Shown here in pieces: positions 24,108 through 27,400 of a stretch of 27,400 nt of DNA (its first letter is position 1; the number at the start of each line of letters is the position of its first letter). The translations under genes and the position numbers were made by a program. Location: the NCBI GenBank assembly GCA_036390995.1, contig DASWAT010000169.1:1-27400 (forward strand), given 5' to 3'. The notes beneath the pieces are model-generated. The model was not told the origin of the DNA. It ran no database searches and saw only the letters and a program-made list of their open reading frames with translations. The stretch is from DASQQQ01 sp036390995. Lineage in GTDB: Bacteria > Actinomycetota > UBA4738 > HRBIN12.

Positions 24108-24484
24108 TCGACGTCCATCTCCTGCATCACCCTTGGGAGGCCGGAGAGGGCGCTTTGGAGCTGCATGAGCAGCATCATGTTCCCGGAGATCTTGAGCTTG
24201 CCGCTCATGAACGCGGAGACGGCGTTCAGTTGCCCCGTCGCCAGCCCGACCGCCGTGTCGTAGTCCTCGGTGATGGTCGCGTCGGCGCCGTCCATGTCGC
24301 CCAGGCCGAGGGCGATCGTGCCGTCCTCGATGCGGATCCAGTAGCGCCGTTCGCCGTCGCCACCGGAGATCACCTGGAGGAGCTTCGCGCTCTTGTTCAG
24401 GATGCTCTCCTTGAACTCCTCGTCGGCGTTCAGGCGCTGGTTGAGCTCCGCGCTCCACTCGTCGGAAAGGAACTGCACGGGCAC
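24101..24484 (-). CDS. SCP2 sterol-carrier-like domain protein
   Basis: The 127-residue protein is a single SCP2-type lipid-binding domain. The central RYWIRIEDGTIALGLGDMDGADATITEDYDT strands (about 46-76) and the following AFMSGKLKISGNMMLLMQL helix region match bacterial SCP2 proteins, which bind hydrophobic ligands such as fatty acyl chains in the cytosol. No enzyme domain is attached. GAGGAGG stands six bases before the GTG start. It is the last gene of a minus-strand series starting at 26646, 102 bases after the histidine phosphatase gene, and converges with the thioesterase. Confidence 0.87.
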   Translation of the reverse strand: MPVQFLSDEWSAELNQRLNADEEFKESILNKSAKLLQVISGGDGERRYWIRIEDGTIALGLGDMDGADATITEDYDTAVGLATGQLNAVSAFMSGKLKISGNMMLLMQLQSALSGLPRVMQEMDVDY

Positions 24485-24586
24485 GGTGGCCTCCTCAGCA
24501 CGTTGGGATCGGCGTTCCGGGCAGTATAGCCAGGGGGTGGTGAGAGGCTGCCCGGCGCCTCGGACACGGGCGGGTGCGCAGCTCGC

Positions 24587-25243
24587 TCAGTCGAACGGGA
24601 AGAACTGCGGGTCGGTCAGGTGGAGCACGTCGTTCAGGAACTGGACGCTCCGCGTCGCGCCGTTCACCTGTACGGAGTTCACCGACGTGTTGTCGGGGAG
24701 GAAGAACATCTCGGAGTGCCGGATGCCGAGCAGCGGACCGAGGTAGGCGTTGATCACGCCGCCGTGACAGATCACGAGTACGTCGCCCGCCGGGTGGCGC
24801 TCGAGGATGCGTTCCAGGGCTCCATGGACCCGGTCGCGGAACCCGCTCACGGTCTCCCCGCCCGGGGCGCGGTGCCATATGGCTCGCTGGGTCCGGACCA
24901 GGTGGAGGATCTCCTCGTCCGAGGCGACGATCTCCTCGAACGGCTTGTTCTCCCAGTCGCCGATGTGCGCCTCCATGAGATCGTCCTCGATCCGGACCTC
25001 CACCCCGCTGCGTTCCACGTAGGGCGCGACCGTTTCCCGGGCGCGACGCAGGGGTGAGCAGTACACGGCCGCGGGCGCGGGGTGCACGAGGGCCAGGCGC
25101 CGGGAGAGCAGCTCGGCCTGCTCGCGGCCGGTGGCGTCCAGCGGAGGGTCCCACTGTGGGCCGCGGGGGGTTTCCACCAGGTCGTTCGAGGACTCGTCCG
25201 AACGCCCGTGGCGGATCAGGAACAACGTCCGGGGCTCGCTCAT
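24587..25243 (-). CDS. Histidine phosphatase (phosphoglycerate mutase-like) family protein
   Basis: The 218-residue protein has the phosphohistidine motif FLIRHGRSDES (His12), VYCSPLRRARETVAP (about 60-74), the acidic loop residue Glu91 in LMEAHIGDWENK and the second catalytic His160 in VLVICHGGVINAYLG. Such enzymes dephosphorylate small metabolites such as sugar phosphates, alpha-ribazole phosphate or nucleotides; the substrate is not evident. The ATG at 25243 overlaps the stop of the HTH gene by four bases (ATGA), so the two are probably co-translated. Confidence 0.9.
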   Translation of the reverse strand: MSEPRTLFLIRHGRSDESSNDLVETPRGPQWDPPLDATGREQAELLSRRLALVHPAPAAVYCSPLRRARETVAPYVERSGVEVRIEDDLMEAHIGDWENKPFEEIVASDEEILHLVRTQRAIWHRAPGGETVSGFRDRVHGALERILERHPAGDVLVICHGGVINAYLGPLLGIRHSEMFFLPDNTSVNSVQVNGATRSVQFLNDVLHLTDPQFFPFD

Positions 25244-25599
25244 CGGGTCCGCGTGTGTGATGCCGTCCTGGCCCGCGCCCGCGCGAACGCCTCGACGTCC
25301 TCGCTGCGCCACACCCGCCCCGAGGCCAGGTGCGCGACGGGCTCGGGGAACGAGCCGCGATCGACGTACGTGATCACGCGTCGCTTGTCCCAGCCCAGGA
25401 TGGCCGCGGCCTCGGCCACGCCCGCGAGGGCGGGCGTCACCTCGACCGTGAGGACGGCATCCGGGCCCGCCTTCCTTCGCAAGGCCGACAGGCACGCGCC
25501 ACGGGTCCGGGCCCGGATCACGTCGCCGGTCGAGGGGATGCGCCCCGACCACCCCTCCGCAGACGGGGTCATGATCGCGCGGATCGGCCGGCCGGGCAC
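25240..25599 (-). CDS. Small HTH-domain protein (AlpA/MerR-like)
   Basis: The 119-residue protein has a C-terminal winged-helix-like segment, VAEAAAILGWDKRRVITYVD followed by RGSFPEPVAHLASGRVWRSEDVEAFAR. It has the pattern of AlpA/excisionase-type DNA-binding domains, in which a helix-turn-helix is followed by a conserved Gly-Arg-x-Trp strand and a final helix. The first 45 residues have no recognised fold. The GTG at 25599 lies seven bases after a TATCAT hexamer, consistent with leaderless expression; an ATG at 25572 is an alternative. It may regulate its own operon with the histidine phosphatase, but no operator was identified. Confidence 0.7.
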   Translation of the reverse strand: MPGRPIRAIMTPSAEGWSGRIPSTGDVIRARTRGACLSALRRKAGPDAVLTVEVTPALAGVAEAAAILGWDKRRVITYVDRGSFPEPVAHLASGRVWRSEDVEAFARARARTASHTRTR

Positions 25600-25606
25600 G
25601 GGCTCG

Positions 25607-25612
25607 ATGATA
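25607..25612 (-). promoter_or_regulatory. Candidate -10 element of the HTH-phosphatase operon
   Basis: Minus-strand TATCAT ends seven bases before the GTG at 25599, matching a leaderless promoter. No -35 is obvious. Confidence 0.45.
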
Positions 25613-25673
25613 GCGATATGGCTTCCGATCGCAGCAGGGCTGGACGTAGCCGCGCGCGGGGAACGTGTGGTGG

Positions 25674-25701
25674 GCGGGCACGGGCTCCATGGGGTGCCCG
25701 C
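25674..25701 (-). terminator. Hairpin between the zinc-protein and HTH genes
   Basis: GCGGGCAC (25674-25681) and GTGCCCGC (25694-25701) are perfect arms around 12 bases. The stem begins 11 bases after the zinc-protein stop on the minus strand, before the TATCAT promoter of the next gene. No U-tract is seen. Confidence 0.45.
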
Positions 25702-25711
25702 ACGCGTCGCC

Positions 25712-25975
25712 TCACGCCCGGCCGGTGCGGCGAAGGTCGGAGCGCCAGCACGCCTCGTGCCAGTGCCGTCGCTCGTCCGGCGCGCCCTCAGGCACGACGA
25801 CCAGGTGCCACAGGCCCGGCCGGATCGGGTGCTGGCAGCCCGGACACACGTACCGCTTGTCCCCGCTCACCCGGCGGACGTCGAACCCCGGCACGAGCGC
25901 CCACGAAGGGGCGGTCGACTGCGGCATCCGCACGGGCTCGGGCTGCTCCGGCGCTCGGCGGTTCTTCCGCGGCAT
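25712..25975 (-). CDS. Small zinc-binding protein, actinobacterial type
   Basis: The 87-residue protein has a basic N-terminus (MPRKNRR), then a compact metal site: YVCPGCQHPIRPGLWH, followed by ERRHWHEACWRSD. The pattern Cys-x2-Cys, several histidines and a final Cys resembles a zinc ribbon or HNH-like fold. Similar small proteins are annotated in Streptomyces under the uninformative name 'ATP/GTP-binding protein', but no nucleotide-binding motif is visible here. The ATG overlaps the stop of the hydrolase gene by one base (TGATG), so the two are coupled. Function unknown. Confidence 0.78.
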   Translation of the reverse strand: MPRKNRRAPEQPEPVRMPQSTAPSWALVPGFDVRRVSGDKRYVCPGCQHPIRPGLWHLVVVPEGAPDERRHWHEACWRSDLRRTGRA

Positions 25976-26646
25976 CAGCGGGCTCCCGCCACGCGCCGGG
26001 CGAACGCAGCGGCCGGGAAGGCCAGACCCGCACCGATCTCGCGATCGTCGGCACGCCGTCCTCGCACCCGGAAGGAATGGTCCCCGCCCTCAACCGGGTG
26101 GTGCTCGGCGAGGGAGCCGAGTCTCTGGAGCACGGGCTCGAGCACGTCCGGCCGGGCGAAGGGGTCGGCCGTCCCCTCGAGGAACAGCATCGGCACGGCG
26201 ATCCGGTACAGATGCTCGTCGCGGATCCGCTCCGGCTTGCCGGGCGGGTGTAGCGGGTACCCGAGGAACAGGATCCCCGCCGCCGGCATCCCGTCGGCCA
26301 CGCACATCGAGGCGATCCTCCCGCCGAGCGACTTCCCCCCGGCCAGCACGGGGCCCTCGGCACGCCGGACGGTGTCCTCGAAGGCCGCCAGCCACGTCTC
26401 CCGCAAGACGCGTTCGGGGTCGGGCGCTCGGCGTCCCCGCTCCATGTAGGGGAAGTTGAACCGGAGCGTGGCCACGCCCTCGTCCCCGATCGCGCGGCAG
26501 AAGCCTGCGAGGAACGGATGGTCCATCCCCACCCCCGCCCCGTGGGCCATCACCAGCGTGGCCACGGCCCTCAGGGGGGCGATCCACGCGGTGCTCACCG
26601 CGAGATCACCCACCACCAACTGTCCGCGGACCTCCGGCGTCGCCAT
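25975..26646 (-). CDS. Alpha/beta hydrolase of the KANL3/Tex30 type
   Basis: The 223-residue protein is a short alpha/beta hydrolase with AHGAGVGMDHPFL (about 34-46), LRFNFPYMERGRRAPD, the nucleophile elbow GGKSLGGR (Ser106), FLGYPLHPPGKP, then Asp161 in FLEGTADPFA and His190 in EGGDHSF completing the triad. These motifs define the KANL3/Tex30 group, whose bacterial members have no firm substrate. No signal peptide is seen. The ATG lies 20 bases from the divergent DUF72 ATG, and no ribosome site fits in that gap, so it is probably leaderless. Confidence 0.88.
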   Translation of the reverse strand: MATPEVRGQLVVGDLAVSTAWIAPLRAVATLVMAHGAGVGMDHPFLAGFCRAIGDEGVATLRFNFPYMERGRRAPDPERVLRETWLAAFEDTVRRAEGPVLAGGKSLGGRIASMCVADGMPAAGILFLGYPLHPPGKPERIRDEHLYRIAVPMLFLEGTADPFARPDVLEPVLQRLGSLAEHHPVEGGDHSFRVRGRRADDREIGAGLAFPAAAFARRVAGAR

Positions 26647-26652
26647 GTCTGC

Positions 26653-26659
26653 GATGATT
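26653..26659. promoter_or_regulatory. Shared symmetric -10 for a divergent gene pair
   Basis: GATGAT (26653-26658, plus) and AATCAT (26659-26654, minus) overlap almost completely and end eight and seven bases from the two start codons. One AT-rich core could serve both directions. Each hexamer is an imperfect match. Confidence 0.4.
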
Positions 26660-26666
26660 GTCCCCG

Positions 26667-27380
26667 ATGTCCGGGACCTTGTACCTGGGAACCTCCGGGT
26701 TCGCCTACGACGAGTGGAAACACGGCGTCTTCTATCCCGAGGGGCTGAAGAACGCCGACATGCTCGCCTACTACGCCGGGCGATTCCGCTCGGTCGAGAT
26801 CAACTACACGTTCCGGCGGTTCCCATCGGAGAAGAGCATCTCGACGTGGCGCGAGCACACGCCGGACGGCTTCGCGTTCACGCTGAAGGCGAACCAGCGC
26901 ATCACCCACTTCAAGCGCCTGGCCGACGCCGACGAGGACGTGAGCGCGTTCCTCGAGCGGGCCCGGCTGCTCGGGGACCGGCTCGGGACGGTGCTGTTCC
27001 AGTGTCCTCCGTCCCTGCATCACGACCGGCAGCTGATCGAGCGGTTCGTGGGCGGACTGCCGCCCGACGTCCGTGCGGTGATGGAGTTCCGGCACCCGTC
27101 GTGGAACGAGGCCCGGGGCTTCCTCCACGAGCAGGGCGTGGCCTGGTGCGTGGCGGAGACCGACGAGAAGGATCCCGGCCCCGACGATCTCTCGTGGGAG
27201 CCCTACGGGTACCTGCGCCTGCGCAAGACCGCGTACGAGGACGACGAGCTCCGCGGGTGGGCCGGGCGGATCGCCCCGGCCCTTGCCGCCGGGGCCGACG
27301 TGTACTGCTACTTCAAGCACGAGGACGAGGGCCTCAGCCCCCGCCTCGCGGAGCGCCTCGAGGCGTTCCTCCCCGCCTGA
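26667..27380 (+). CDS. DUF72 family protein
   Basis: The 237-residue TIM-barrel-like protein matches DUF72 from its first strand, LYLGTSGFAYDEWKHGVFYP, through the VEINYTFRRFPSE segment, FAFTLKANQRITH, LLGDRLGTVLFQCPP, VMEFRHPSW and the late YGYLRLR and DVYCYFKHED motifs. DUF72 is widespread and without a settled function. The ATG at 26667 is preferred over a TTG at 26658 because the family begins just there and the TTG overlaps the putative -10. It is complete in the window; the last 20 bases after it hold nothing recognisable. Confidence 0.92.
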   Translation: MSGTLYLGTSGFAYDEWKHGVFYPEGLKNADMLAYYAGRFRSVEINYTFRRFPSEKSISTWREHTPDGFAFTLKANQRITHFKRLADADEDVSAFLERARLLGDRLGTVLFQCPPSLHHDRQLIERFVGGLPPDVRAVMEFRHPSWNEARGFLHEQGVAWCVAETDEKDPGPDDLSWEPYGYLRLRKTAYEDDELRGWAGRIAPALAAGADVYCYFKHEDEGLSPRLAERLEAFLPA

Positions 27381-27400
27381 CGGACGCGATCGGGCCTACG

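Noticed and set aside
1..27400. CRISPR arrays, insertion sequences, prophage or defence islands
   Set aside because: No regularly spaced repeats, transposase, integrase or defence-family genes were found; base and codon use appear uniform throughout.

Overview
The window is GC-rich and carries third-position G/C codons, frequent GTG starts, and a tRNA gene without an encoded CCA end. The gene families point to a member of the Actinomycetota, probably an uncultured or deep-branching lineage. The strongest marker is the set PDZ/Lon-like protease, UPF0182 membrane protein and DUF2342-type zincin, which also lie together in mycobacteria. This assignment rests on gene content and style only.

Layout. 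(1) 1-2600: an initiator tRNA (minus), a compact VIT-type membrane protein (plus) and, convergent to it, a SthA-type pyridine nucleotide transhydrogenase. (2) 2591-8714: an AMP-forming acyl-CoA synthetase, a UPF0182 protein and a PDZ/S16 protease, all minus and possibly co-transcribed, plus a small divergent membrane protein. (3) 8724-12293: moaE and mreB overlapping by one base on the minus strand; divergent from them, the zincin metalloprotease and a two-domain protein with a PNPOx-like half. (4) 12361-17612: a 1258-residue secreted fusion of a nucleotide pyrophosphatase/alkaline phosphatase domain with a 5'-nucleotidase, preceded by aroF (DAHP synthase). aroF has a complete transcription attenuator with the leader peptide MRDVFGCWFFYGGPGPA. 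(5) 17673-24107: upp, then a BMP-type nucleoside ABC importer (lipoprotein, double ATPase, two permeases) and a PaaI-like thioesterase. (6) 24101-27380: an SCP2-domain protein, a histidine phosphatase, an AlpA/MerR-like HTH protein, a small zinc-binding protein and a KANL3/Tex30-type hydrolase (all minus), then a divergent DUF72 protein.

How they may work together. The secreted phosphodiesterase/5'-nucleotidase could turn extracellular nucleotides into nucleosides. The BMP importer would take these up, and Upp would salvage uracil released from them. This nucleotide-scavenging reading is inferred from neighbourhood. The best-supported unusual feature is the aroF attenuator: one short, nearly leaderless peptide carries Phe, Trp and Tyr codons, so it can sense all three end products of the pathway that aroF opens. 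Several genes have a -10-like hexamer 6-9 bases before the start codon, which suggests that leaderless transcripts are common here.
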